From Firmicutes bacterium UBA2598 (GTDB lineage Bacteria > Bacillota > PH28-bin88), in NCBI GenBank assembly GCA_002339345.1, contig DDKM01000006.1, forward strand, positions 1 to 34,651: DNA of 34,651 nt. The letters run 5' to 3'. Positions 23,240 to 31,620 of the stretch are shown here, piece by piece. Numbering within the stretch: position 1 is the stretch's first letter; every line of letters starts with the position of its first letter. A model generated the notes under the pieces. The model searched no databases. It was not told the origin of the DNA and saw nothing but the letters and a program-made list of their open reading frames with translations. The translations under genes and the position numbers were made by a program.

Positions 23240-25705
23240 ATGGCAAGATTTACCGAAAGGGCCCAAAGGGTACTGAACCTGGCTGCCGAGGAGGCGGTCA
23301 GTTTGAAACACCCCGCCGTGGGAACGGAACACCTGCTGCTGGGACTTTTGCGAGAAGGAGAAGGGGTTGCGGGTAAAGCCCTGACCAACCTGGGGGTGGA
23401 CCTGAACCGCGCCAGGCAGGAAGTGGTCCAGATCATCGGTAAGGGCGATGTGGAGCACGGGGAACAGATTGGTCTCACACCCCGTGCCAAAATGGTATTG
23501 GAGCTGGCCAACGAGGAGGCCCGCCGCCATGGTGTCAACTACGTGGGCACCGAACATATTCTGCTGGGTCTGTTGCATGAGGGAGAGGGAGTGGCCGCCC
23601 GGGTGCTGCAAAACCTGGGGGTGAGCGCGGAAAAGGTGCGCCAGCAGATCCTGCTTCTTTTGGGCGGGGGCATTGCACCCATGGGCAATCTGGCCCAAGG
23701 TGCTGGTCAAGGCGGGCACCAGGCCCACGCCAAGGGAGTCAAGGCTCGCAGTAACACCCCTGCCCTGGACGAATTCGGCCGGGACCTCACCCAGATGGCC
23801 AGGGAAGACAAACTGGATCCGGTGGTAGGCCGGGAGAAGGAAATCGAGCGGGTGATCCAGGTATTAAGCCGCCGGACCAAAAACAATCCGGTGCTCATTG
23901 GGGAACCTGGGGTGGGCAAAACCGCCATTGCCGAGGGCTTGGCCCAGCGCATCGTGAACAACCAGGTGCCGGAGACACTGACCGGCAAGCGGGTGGTGAC
24001 TCTGGACATGTCCGGCTTGGTGGCCGGATCCAAGTACCGGGGTGAGTTTGAGGAGCGGCTGAAGCGGGTGATGCAGGAAATCCGCCAGTCCGGCAATGTT
24101 GTGCTTTTTATCGATGAACTGCACACCCTCATTGGGGCCGGTGCAGCCGAGGGGGCCATCGATGCCGCCAATATTTTAAAGCCAGCTCTGGCCAGGGGCG
24201 AGCTCCAGTGCATTGGGGCTACCACCCTGGATGAGTACCGCAAGCATATTGAAAAGGATGCCGCCCTGGAGCGGCGCTTCCAGCCCATCATGGTGGGTGA
24301 GCCCACCCGGGAGGAGGCTATGGACATCCTGCGGGGATTGCGGGACCGCTATGAAGCACATCACCGCGTTAAAATTGCCGACCAGGCCTTGGAGGCGGCG
24401 GTCAACCTGTCCCATCGCTACATCTCCGACCGCTTCCTGCCGGACAAGGCCATCGACCTCATCGATGAGGCGGCTTCCAGGGTACGCCTGCGGGTTTATA
24501 CCGCTCCGCCCGACCTGAAGGAACTGGAAACCCAGCTGGAGGAGGTCCGCAAGGAGAAGGAAGCCGCGGTGCATGCCCAGGAATTTGAAAAGGCAGCCCA
24601 GATGCGGGACCGGGAGCAACAGCTGAAAAACCAGCTGGAGGAACAGAAGAAACGTTGGCAGCAGGAAAAAGGGATCAAGGAATCGGTGGTCACTGAGGAA
24701 GACATTGCCCATATCGTATCCAACTGGACCGGCATTCCCGTGGTTAAGCTGGCCCAGGAGGAGTCCGAGCGGTTGTTGAAGCTGGAGGAAGTGCTGCATG
24801 CCAGGGTTATCGGCCAGGACGAAGCGGTACGGGCGGTGGCCCGGGCGGTGCGACGGGCCAGGGCGGGGCTCAAGGACCCCAAGCGTCCCGTTGGCTCCTT
24901 CATCTTCCTGGGTCCCACCGGTGTGGGGAAAACGGAACTGGCCAGGGCGCTGGCAGAGGCCCTGTTTGGAGACGAGGATGCCATGATCCGACTGGATATG
25001 TCGGAATACATGGAGAAACACACCGTTTCGCGGCTCATCGGTGCTCCCCCCGGCTATGTGGGATACGAGGAAGCCGGGCAGCTGACGGAGGCGCTCCGGC
25101 GCAAGCCCTATTCGGTGGTGCTGTTTGACGAGATTGAAAAGGCCCACCCCGATGTGTTCAATGTGCTGTTACAGGTACTGGAGGATGGCCGGCTGACCGA
25201 TGCCAAAGGGCGGACGGTGGATTTTCGTAACGCGGTACTGATCATGACCTCCAACGTGGGTGCCAGTACCATTAAACGGGAGAGCAAGATGGGCTTCAAG
25301 ACCACCACGGTGGCGGCGGACAGCTACGAGGAAATGCGTAACCGGGTGATGGAAGAATTACGGCGCACCTTCCGGCCGGAATTCCTGAACCGCATCGATG
25401 ACACCATCGTCTTCCACAGCCTGTCGGAGGAGGATATCCGCCGGATTGTGGATCTGATGCTCAAGGGGCTGAACAAGCGCCTCAGGGAACACGACCTGCA
25501 GGTGGAGGTAACGGATGAAGCCAAGGCATTCCTGGTAAAGGAAGGCTTTGATGAAACCTATGGCGCCCGCCCCCTGCGCCGGGCCATTCAGCGGGAAATC
25601 GAAGATCGCCTGTCGGAGGGATTGCTGGAAGGCAAGTTTGCCAAGGGTGACCGCATCGGCGTAGATTTGCGGGAAGGCAAGTTGGAACTGGCGAAAATAG
25701 GTTAG
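23240..25705 (+). CDS. clpC: ATP-dependent Clp protease ATPase subunit ClpC
   Basis: ClpC unfolds substrates for ClpP. The 821-residue protein has two N-terminal Clp repeats (about 1-145), AAA+ domain 1 with Walker A GEPGVGKT near 222, a UVR-containing coiled-coil middle domain (about 420-475), AAA+ domain 2 with GPTGVGKT near 557, and a C-terminal D2-small domain. ATG 23240 follows GGAGGTG. It is the last gene of the CtsR operon; a terminator follows. Confidence 0.97.
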   Translation: MARFTERAQRVLNLAAEEAVSLKHPAVGTEHLLLGLLREGEGVAGKALTNLGVDLNRARQEVVQIIGKGDVEHGEQIGLTPRAKMVLELANEEARRHGVNYVGTEHILLGLLHEGEGVAARVLQNLGVSAEKVRQQILLLLGGGIAPMGNLAQGAGQGGHQAHAKGVKARSNTPALDEFGRDLTQMAREDKLDPVVGREKEIERVIQVLSRRTKNNPVLIGEPGVGKTAIAEGLAQRIVNNQVPETLTGKRVVTLDMSGLVAGSKYRGEFEERLKRVMQEIRQSGNVVLFIDELHTLIGAGAAEGAIDAANILKPALARGELQCIGATTLDEYRKHIEKDAALERRFQPIMVGEPTREEAMDILRGLRDRYEAHHRVKIADQALEAAVNLSHRYISDRFLPDKAIDLIDEAASRVRLRVYTAPPDLKELETQLEEVRKEKEAAVHAQEFEKAAQMRDREQQLKNQLEEQKKRWQQEKGIKESVVTEEDIAHIVSNWTGIPVVKLAQEESERLLKLEEVLHARVIGQDEAVRAVARAVRRARAGLKDPKRPVGSFIFLGPTGVGKTELARALAEALFGDEDAMIRLDMSEYMEKHTVSRLIGAPPGYVGYEEAGQLTEALRRKPYSVVLFDEIEKAHPDVFNVLLQVLEDGRLTDAKGRTVDFRNAVLIMTSNVGASTIKRESKMGFKTTTVAADSYEEMRNRVMEELRRTFRPEFLNRIDDTIVFHSLSEEDIRRIVDLMLKGLNKRLREHDLQVEVTDEAKAFLVKEGFDETYGARPLRRAIQREIEDRLSEGLLEGKFAKGDRIGVDLREGKLELAKIG

Positions 25706-25729
25706 TAGCCACAATTGGATTACGGGCAT

Positions 25730-25763
25730 CCCGGCGGCAGGCGGACACCTGTTGCCGGGTTTT
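25730..25763 (+). terminator. Intrinsic terminator after clpC
   Basis: A 12-bp stem (25730-25741 with 25748-25759, two G-T wobbles, loop CGGACA) is followed by TTTT. Confidence 0.85.
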
Positions 25764-25831
25764 GCCCGTTTAAAGTTTAGTCGTTTTGTAGATTGTTTTC
25801 CACATCCCTTCCCCCACCCATTGGAAGTAAT

Positions 25832-25839
25832 GGTATAAT
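25832..25839 (+). promoter_or_regulatory. Extended -10 promoter candidate for radA-disA
   Basis: TGGTATAAT (TG at 25831-25832, TATAAT at 25834-25839) forms an extended -10 element about 30 bases before radA. No good -35 box is seen, which extended -10 promoters can tolerate. Confidence 0.5.
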
Positions 25840-25893
25840 ATAAACTATGGGCAGCATTAGAGACATAAGATGGTGGAAACGGGGGAGTGGTGG

Positions 25894-27234
25894 TTGAAGC
25901 GAAAGGTGAGGTTCACTTGCCAGCAGTGTGGCCAGGAATCCCTGAAGTGGATGGGCCGGTGTCCGGGATGCGGTGAATGGAACACCATGGTGGAGGAAGG
26001 GTCAGGCCCGTCAGCTGTGTCTTTGCCTGGGGCGCTGGTGCCACCGGTAGCGGTAACGGAGGTGCAGGGAGGAGAACTCCGCCGCAGCCTCACGGGCATT
26101 CGGGAATTGGACCGGGTACTGGGGGGCGGTGTGGTACCCGGCTCGGTGGTACTGGTGGGAGGTGATCCCGGCATCGGCAAGTCCACCTTGCTGTTGCAGG
26201 CCGCCAACCAGGTGAGTATGAACGGCCCGGTACTGTATATCACCGGGGAGGAATCGGTGGAACAGGTCCGTCTGCGGGCGGAGCGCCTGGGTACCTTGAG
26301 CCCCCGGTTGTATTTGATGGCAGAAACCAGTGTGGAGGCGGCTATCCTCTTTATCAGGGATATGTGCCCCCTTTTGGTGATCATCGACTCCATTCAGACC
26401 ATGTTTTTACCGGAACTGTCGGCGGCCCCTGGCAGTGTCGGCCAGGTAAGGGAGTGTGCCGCCCGCCTGGTGCGGGTGGCCAAGGTAGACCAGATCCCGG
26501 TGGTACTGGTTGGTCATGTGACCAAGGACGGAGCCCTGGCTGGTCCGCGGGTACTGGAGCACATGGTGGACACCGTCCTCTACTTCGAAGGGGACAGACA
26601 CCATGCTTTCCGTATCCTGCGTTCCGTCAAGAACCGTTTTGGCGCCACCAATGAGATTGGTGTTTTTGAAATGGCTGCAGCAGGTCTCCAGGAGGTAGCT
26701 AACCCCTCCCAGCTGTTCTTGCAACAGCGGCCCAGGGGGGCCGCCGGTTCGGTGGTGGTGATGAGCCTGGAGGGTACCCGCCCGGTACTCCTGGAAGTAC
26801 AGGCCCTGGTCAGCGGCAGCGGGTATGCCAACCCCCGCCGGCTGGCCACCGGACTGGACTGGAACAGGGCCCTGTTAATGATTGCGGTATTGGACCGGCG
26901 TGGAGGGTTCAGCCTGGCCCAGTCCGATGTTTTTCTCAATGTGGCTGGTGGCGTACGGGCGGAGGAACCTGCCCTGGATCTGGGTATTTGTCTGGCCATT
27001 GCCTCCAGCCATCGTAACCGGCCCTTACCGGTGGACATGGTGGTAGCCGGCGAGGTGGGGCTGGCGGGTGAAGTGCGGGCGGTGACCCAGCTGGAGACCA
27101 GGCTCAAGGAAGCCGCTAAATTGGGTTTCCGGCGGGCCATTGTTCCCCAGCAGCAGGGATTGCCCGATGTGGACATGGAGCTGGCCGCCGCTGGCACCCT
27201 GGAGGAGGCGCTGGCGGCAGCCTTTGGAGGTTAG
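25894..27234 (+). CDS. radA: DNA repair protein RadA (Sms)
   Basis: RadA is a RecA-like ATPase/helicase for branch migration in recombination. The N-terminal zinc finger CQQC...CPGC (Cys 9, 12, 23, 26), Walker A GDPGIGKST (about 90-98), the RadA-specific KNRFG motif (about 246-250) and a C-terminal Lon-protease-like domain are present. TTG 25894 gives 446 residues and has GGGGGAG six bases upstream. ATG 25870 would add eight residues but lacks a clear ribosome site. Confidence 0.95.
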   Translation: MKRKVRFTCQQCGQESLKWMGRCPGCGEWNTMVEEGSGPSAVSLPGALVPPVAVTEVQGGELRRSLTGIRELDRVLGGGVVPGSVVLVGGDPGIGKSTLLLQAANQVSMNGPVLYITGEESVEQVRLRAERLGTLSPRLYLMAETSVEAAILFIRDMCPLLVIIDSIQTMFLPELSAAPGSVGQVRECAARLVRVAKVDQIPVVLVGHVTKDGALAGPRVLEHMVDTVLYFEGDRHHAFRILRSVKNRFGATNEIGVFEMAAAGLQEVANPSQLFLQQRPRGAAGSVVVMSLEGTRPVLLEVQALVSGSGYANPRRLATGLDWNRALLMIAVLDRRGGFSLAQSDVFLNVAGGVRAEEPALDLGICLAIASSHRNRPLPVDMVVAGEVGLAGEVRAVTQLETRLKEAAKLGFRRAIVPQQQGLPDVDMELAAAGTLEEALAAAFGG

Positions 27235-27238
27235 GAAA

Positions 27239-28303
27239 TTGAAGGAACAGGAAAGGTTGATGCGTGCCCTGCGGCTTTTGGCACCGGGTACTCCCCTCCG
27301 GGAGGGACTGGATAACATCCTGCGGGCCAAAACCGGGGCGGTCATAGTGCTGGATGACAGTACCCAGGCGCTGGAACTGGTGGAGGGCGGGTTTGACATC
27401 AACTGCGAATTCCGTCCTTCCTACCTGTATGAGCTGGCCAAGATGGATGGGGCCATTGTCATGTCCCGGGATGGGCAACGAATCTTGAAGGCCAACGCCC
27501 ATTTAATGCCACCACCCCACATTCCTTCCCAGGAGACGGGTATCCGCCACCGCATTGCCGAACGGATGGCCAGGCACACCGGGGCCCTGGTGGTGGCCAT
27601 TTCCCAGCGCCGCAGCCTCATTACCCTTTATTTTGGTAACAACCGCTACCTGCTCAAGGATACAGCCTTCATCTTGAACAAGGCCAACCAAGCGGCCCAA
27701 ACCCTCGGTAAGTACCGAACGGTGCTGGACAGGGCTCTCAACAACCTGAGCGCACTGGAATTCGAGGATGTGGTGACCTTGCACGAGGTGCTGAAGGTGC
27801 TGCAACGGGCGGAAATGGTGCAGCGCATCCGGGAAGAGATGGAGCTTTACATCTGCCAGCTGGGTACCGAGGGCAGGCTGGTGGACATGCAGCTGGAGGA
27901 ACTGGCGGGCGGGGTGGCAGAGGAGGAACTGGCGGTGATCCGGGACTACCTTCCCCCCGGTGACCGCTCTCCCGATCAGGTGGTACGTTCCTTGCGGGCC
28001 CTTTCTGGTGAGGAATTATTGGAATTGACGCCCATCGGCCGTGTACTGGGTCTGGGAGGGGCTGTGTTAAGCACGGAACAACCCCTGGTTCCCCGGGGTT
28101 ACCGTTTGCTGCAAAAGGTACCCCGCCTCCCTGGGCAGGTGGTGGAAAATCTGGTGAAGGCCTTCGGCAGCCTGCCCGCCGTGTTGAACGCCTCCCTGGA
28201 GCAACTGGATGCTGTGGAAGGCATCGGGGAGGTGCGGGCGCGTTATATCAAAGAAGGATTGAAGCGCCTGCGGGAACAGGTATTGATTGATCGGCACTTC
28301 TAA
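27239..28303 (+). CDS. disA: Diadenylate cyclase DisA
   Basis: DisA makes cyclic di-AMP and scans DNA for damage. The 354-residue protein has the DAC domain with DGA (near 70) and RHR (GIRHRIAERM, near 101), a helical linker and a C-terminal helix-hairpin-helix domain (VEGIGEVRARYIKEGL). TTG 27239 has GGAGG eight bases upstream, five bases after the radA stop. RadA is known to restrain DisA, which fits their coupling. Confidence 0.96.
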   Translation: MKEQERLMRALRLLAPGTPLREGLDNILRAKTGAVIVLDDSTQALELVEGGFDINCEFRPSYLYELAKMDGAIVMSRDGQRILKANAHLMPPPHIPSQETGIRHRIAERMARHTGALVVAISQRRSLITLYFGNNRYLLKDTAFILNKANQAAQTLGKYRTVLDRALNNLSALEFEDVVTLHEVLKVLQRAEMVQRIREEMELYICQLGTEGRLVDMQLEELAGGVAEEELAVIRDYLPPGDRSPDQVVRSLRALSGEELLELTPIGRVLGLGGAVLSTEQPLVPRGYRLLQKVPRLPGQVVENLVKAFGSLPAVLNASLEQLDAVEGIGEVRARYIKEGLKRLREQVLIDRHF

Positions 28304-28318
28304 ATTCAATAATGGTCA

Positions 28319-28348
28319 TTGACACATAAAAAAACCATATGATATAAT
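28319..28348 (+). promoter_or_regulatory. Upstream consensus sigmaA promoter of carD (P1)
   Basis: A perfect TTGACA (28319-28324) and a perfect TATAAT (28343-28348) are separated by 18 bases. Confidence 0.8.
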
Positions 28349-28360
28349 ATAAACCTTTAT

Positions 28361-28389
28361 TTGACAAGAGTGCGGTGCCCTGTTATAAT
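28361..28389 (+). promoter_or_regulatory. Downstream consensus sigmaA promoter of carD (P2)
   Basis: A perfect TTGACA (28361-28366) and a perfect TATAAT (28384-28389) are separated by the optimal 17 bases, some 40 bases before the carD start codon. Confidence 0.88.
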
Positions 28390-28430
28390 ATTGATATCCT
28401 GGGGATCGGGCTGTCAGGAGGTGGAAATCA

Positions 28431-28907
28431 GTGTTCAAGGTGGGTGATCGGGTTGTCTACCCCATGCACGGTGCCGGGATCATCGAGTCCATCGAAGAAA
28501 AGGAAGTACTCGGCCGCATCCGCAAATACTACATCATGCGTATACCCATCGGTGATATGAAGGTCATGATTCCCTTGGACAACGTGGAGGAAATCGGCCT
28601 GCGGGAGGTCATCGATGAAGACACCATCCAGGAGGTTCTGGGGGTGCTGAAGGACAGGCGTAATACCATGTCACCCAACTGGAACAGGCGTTACCGCGCC
28701 AACATGGAAAAGATCAAGAGTGGCAATATCCTTGAGGTGGCAGAGGTGGTGCGCAACCTGGTCTTACGGGAACGGGAAAAGGGATTGTCCACCGGTGAGC
28801 GTAAGATGCTGGAAAACGCCCGCCAGATTCTGGTTAGTGAACTGGTTCTGGCCAAGAATACCGGGGAAGAACAAGTAGAGTCCATGCTGGAAGGGGTACT
28901 GGCCTGA
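28431..28907 (+). CDS. carD: CarD/CdnL-family RNA polymerase-binding regulator
   Basis: This 158-residue protein has the CarD/TRCF RNA polymerase-interacting domain at the N-terminus (MFKVGDRVVYPMHGAG) and a helical C-terminal domain. CarD proteins bind the RNA polymerase beta subunit and stabilise open promoter complexes. The GTG start follows AGGAGGTGGAA. Two tandem consensus promoters precede it, implying high expression. A weak hairpin with a long T run follows, so it is probably monocistronic. Confidence 0.93.
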   Translation: MFKVGDRVVYPMHGAGIIESIEEKEVLGRIRKYYIMRIPIGDMKVMIPLDNVEEIGLREVIDEDTIQEVLGVLKDRRNTMSPNWNRRYRANMEKIKSGNILEVAEVVRNLVLREREKGLSTGERKMLENARQILVSELVLAKNTGEEQVESMLEGVLA

Positions 28908-28910
28908 CCA

Positions 28911-28934
28911 AAAGGACCGCCAGTCCCTTTTTTT
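28911..28934 (+). terminator. Probable weak terminator after carD
   Basis: A short GGAC/GTCC stem (28914-28917 with 28923-28926) is followed by a seven-T run. The stem is short, but its position just after carD and before a new promoter supports termination. Confidence 0.45.
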
Positions 28935-28949
28935 GCACCTTTTTTTCCG

Positions 28950-28978
28950 TTGCAGGATTTTCCAGCGCCCGGTATAAT
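28950..28978 (+). promoter_or_regulatory. SigmaA promoter of the PIN/TRAM-ispD-ispF operon
   Basis: TTGCAG (28950-28955) and TATAAT (28973-28978) are separated by 17 bases, about 40 bases upstream of the first gene. Confidence 0.75.
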
Positions 28979-29019
28979 GGTGAAAGTAATCAGTAAGACT
29001 ATGGAAAGGAGGTGAAGGA

Positions 29020-30159
29020 ATGATTTACCGGATTGTACGAATGATTATTATGGTGGTTATGGCGGTAGGGGGATTTGTACTTGCCGATTTCCTGGTTCAT
29101 CTGTGGTTTGACACAACCCCCAAGGTCGAGGTATTATGGCCCATCCTGGGCTTGACAATAATTGTATTCGCTCTGATTGGGCTCAGTGTGGCGCCGAAGC
29201 TGATTGCCGGAGTGGTGCAAGCTACCCGGTGGTTGGAAGCCCGCTTGAACCGTACGCCTACCCACGAGATTATCGGGGGTGCGCTGGGTCTTATCCTCGG
29301 ACTTATAATAGCCAATTTATTGGGCGTTTCTTTTTACCGGCTTCCTTTTGTGGGAACCTACCTGTCCATCGGAGGCAGCCTGATCCTGGGATACTTGGGT
29401 TGGAGCTTCGGTACCAAGAAAAAGGACGAACTGTTGGGACTGTTCTCCATCTTTCAAAGGATCGGCGGCAAGGACAAGGCGGTGGCCAGGGCTGAAGCCA
29501 AGCCGCTTTATAAAATTCTGGATACCAGTGTGATCATCGATGGCCGGATCGCGGACATCGTTAAAAGCGGATTTATTGACGGCACTCTGATCATCCCCGG
29601 GTTTGTCTTGGAAGAGCTGCGACACATCGCCGATTCCTCCGACCTGTTGAAAAGGAACCGTGGGCGCCGTGGCCTGGACATCCTCAACAAAATGCGCAAA
29701 GAACTGGATGTCATGGTGAAGATTTATGAGATGGACTTTGAAGATCTAACTGAAGTGGACAGCAAGTTGGTCCGCCTCGCCAAAAAGCTGGATGCCCATG
29801 TGATTACCAATGATTACAACCTCAACAAGGTGGCGGAACTGCAGGGAATCAAGGTGTTAAACATTAATGAACTTTCCAATGCGGTGAAGCCGGTGGTGTT
29901 GCCCGGCGAGGAAATGCAGGTGCAGGTGATCAAGGACGGTAAGGAACTGGGGCAGGGTGTGGGCTACCTGGATGACGGCACCATGATTGTGGTGGAAAAC
30001 GGGAAACGCTACATTGGCCAGACCATTGCCGTGCTGGTGACCAGTGTGCTGCAGACCGCGGCGGGACGGATGATTTTTGCCCGTCCCAAGACATTGGTGG
30101 ACCGCAAGGGAAACCACTCCAACCATCTTGACCGGGGTGAGTACCAGTGGATGAGTTAG
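29020..30159 (+). CDS. Membrane PIN/TRAM domain protein (YacL family)
   Basis: This 379-residue protein has four hydrophobic segments in its first 130 residues. A PIN-type nuclease domain follows (about 165-280; LDTSVIIDGR and later acidic residues in VDSKL and TNDYNLNK), then a TRAM domain (about 295-345), a predicted RNA-binding fold. Its role is not well established. The AAAGGAGGTG site and the position after carD and before ispD match the usual Firmicute order. Confidence 0.92.
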   Translation: MIYRIVRMIIMVVMAVGGFVLADFLVHLWFDTTPKVEVLWPILGLTIIVFALIGLSVAPKLIAGVVQATRWLEARLNRTPTHEIIGGALGLILGLIIANLLGVSFYRLPFVGTYLSIGGSLILGYLGWSFGTKKKDELLGLFSIFQRIGGKDKAVARAEAKPLYKILDTSVIIDGRIADIVKSGFIDGTLIIPGFVLEELRHIADSSDLLKRNRGRRGLDILNKMRKELDVMVKIYEMDFEDLTEVDSKLVRLAKKLDAHVITNDYNLNKVAELQGIKVLNINELSNAVKPVVLPGEEMQVQVIKDGKELGQGVGYLDDGTMIVVENGKRYIGQTIAVLVTSVLQTAAGRMIFARPKTLVDRKGNHSNHLDRGEYQWMS

Positions 30160-30908
30160 TAGCAGCGGTGGTGGTGGCGGCGGGACGGGGAAACCGGATG
30201 GGTACGTACCTGAACAAGGTTTTTCTGCCCCTGGCGGGAAAGCCGGTCCTCGCCCATACCCTGCAAGTTTTGGAACAGTCCCCCCTTATCGGTGAGGTGG
30301 TGGTGGTGGCGGCGGCAGGTGAAGAGCCTGCTTGTACCAACCTGATCCGCCAGCACCGGCTGGCCAAAGTCCGCACCGTAGCTACGGGGGGAGCCCAGCG
30401 TAGCGATTCGGTAGCCCGGGGACTGTCAGCCTTGCAGACGGCCTCTGGATTGGTGGCCGTGCACGATGGTGCACGGCCACTTTTTACGCCGGACCTGCTG
30501 GCCAGGGTGGTATTAGCTGCCACGGTGGACGGTGCGGCCCTGGCGGCTGTGCCGGTGAAGGATACCATCAAGATCGCCCGGGGGGACGGGCTGGTGGAAT
30601 CCACCGCCGACCGGGCCACCCTGTGGGCCGCCCAAACTCCCCAGGTGTTCCGGTTACCGCTGCTGCGGGCGGCCTATCGCCAGCCGGCGGAAATGGTGGC
30701 TGCCGTCACCGATGATGCCTCCCTGGTTGAGGCCATGGGGGTTCCGGTGCGGCTGGTGATGGGCAGTTATGAAAACATCAAGATCACCACACCGGAGGAT
30801 CTGGTATTGGCGGAGGCTATCATCCGGCAGCGGCAATTGGCCCAGGGACTGGTGGAAACCGCCGGTAAAGGGGAGGGGAAGGAATTTGCGTATAGGCATG
30901 GGATTTGA
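30147..30908 (+). CDS. ispD: 2-C-methyl-D-erythritol 4-phosphate cytidylyltransferase IspD
   Basis: IspD transfers CMP from CTP to methylerythritol phosphate in the non-mevalonate isoprenoid pathway. The nucleotide-binding AAGRGNRMG (about 11-19), a lysine a few residues later, and the VHDGARPL motif are present in a 253-residue protein. The GTG start overlaps the previous gene by 13 bases. The VHDGARPL codons form a perfect hairpin followed by five Ts (30453-30485). Confidence 0.95.
   Translation: MDELVAAVVVAAGRGNRMGTYLNKVFLPLAGKPVLAHTLQVLEQSPLIGEVVVVAAAGEEPACTNLIRQHRLAKVRTVATGGAQRSDSVARGLSALQTASGLVAVHDGARPLFTPDLLARVVLAATVDGAALAAVPVKDTIKIARGDGLVESTADRATLWAAQTPQVFRLPLLRAAYRQPAEMVAAVTDDASLVEAMGVPVRLVMGSYENIKITTPEDLVLAEAIIRQRQLAQGLVETAGKGEGKEFAYRHGI
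30453..30485 (+). other. Terminator-like perfect hairpin inside ispD
   Basis: GTGGCCGTGCAC (30453-30464) and GTGCACGGCCAC (30469-30480) form a perfect 12-bp GC-rich stem around GATG, followed directly by TTTTT (30481-30485). It has the form of an intrinsic terminator within the coding sequence. It may be chance at the conserved VHDGARPL codons, or may attenuate ispF when translation is slow. Confidence 0.6.
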
Positions 30909-31368
30909 CGTGCACCGACTGGTGGAAGGGCGGCGGCTGATCCTGGGCGGGGTGGAAATACCCCACACTTTGGGATTGTTGGGACACTCCGATGCCGATG
31001 TGCTGGTCCATGCCCTGATGGATGCCTTGTTGGGGGCCCTTGGGCTGGGAGATATCGGGCAGCACTTTCCGGACACCGATCCAGCCTACGGGGGAGCCAA
31101 CAGCATGCATCTTTTGGCCAGGGTGATGGGTCTGGTGCGGTCGGCCGGTTACATGGTGGTAAATGCAGATGTGGTCATCATGGCACAGCAGCCCAAAATC
31201 AACCCCTACCGCGAGGCTATCCGCCAGAACCTGGCGGTCGTCCTGGGGGTGACGACGGACCGGGTGAACATCAAGGCCACCACCACCGAGGGTCTGGGAT
31301 TTACCGGCCGGGGTGAGGGCATTGCGGCCCAGGCGGTGGTGTTGCTGGCACAGGAGGAGAGGTCATGA
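30886..31368 (+). CDS. ispF: 2-C-methyl-D-erythritol 2,4-cyclodiphosphate synthase IspF
   Basis: IspF closes the cyclodiphosphate ring in the same pathway as IspD. The protein begins MRIGMGFDVHRL, with metal ligands Asp8 and His10, followed by LGHSDADV, DIGQHFPDTD and the C-terminal ATTTEGLGFTGRGEG segment. TTG 30886 gives 160 residues, the family length, and is preceded by GGGGAAGGA. It overlaps ispD by 23 bases, indicating coupling. Confidence 0.95.
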   Translation: MRIGMGFDVHRLVEGRRLILGGVEIPHTLGLLGHSDADVLVHALMDALLGALGLGDIGQHFPDTDPAYGGANSMHLLARVMGLVRSAGYMVVNADVVIMAQQPKINPYREAIRQNLAVVLGVTTDRVNIKATTTEGLGFTGRGEGIAAQAVVLLAQEERS

Positions 31369-31408
31369 GATGGGCATTATGAAGGTACAAATGGGTACAG
31401 CCATCGGT

Positions 31409-31620
31409 GTGAACTACTCCCGCCTGTAGAGGCGTGAGCTTCCTGCTTCACAGACAACCTGCGGTGTCTCGGCAGGCTTGAATTCCCGTGGTCCCCACGG
31501 TACTGCGTCTGCTAAAGGGTGAAGGAGCAGTTTGCAGACGTGGGGGATGTCCCCCGGTTCTGTTTGGCCTTTCCCCGACATAGGTTAGGCTGGGGGGTGC
31601 GGGGATTGCAGGATCCGAAA
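31409..31620 (+). ncRNA. Structured RNA element resembling HEARO/omega-RNA (IscB/TnpB-type), orphan
   Basis: Between ispF and gltX lies a run of paired elements. Hairpins are 31417-31425/31430-31438, 31458-31462/31472-31476, 31486-31491/31495-31500 (CCGTGG/CCACGG) and 31542-31546/31551-31555 (GGGGG/CCCCC). A longer pairing joins CGTCTGC (31506-31512) to GCAGACG (31534-31540). GGCCT/AGGCT (31566-31570/31587-31591) with TTCCCC (31571-31576) opposite GGGGGG (31592-31597) could form an H-type pseudoknot. The 5' hairpin after GTGA and the internal sequence remind me of HEARO/omega-RNAs of IscB or of IS200/IS605 TnpB elements. No nuclease or transposase gene is present, so it would be an orphan or remnant. 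Recognition is from memory; the 3' boundary is unknown. Confidence 0.5.

Noticed and set aside
24176..25147. 323-codon open frame antisense to clpC
   Set aside because: A shadow of the strongly conserved clpC reading frame; composition is atypical and no start signals are seen.
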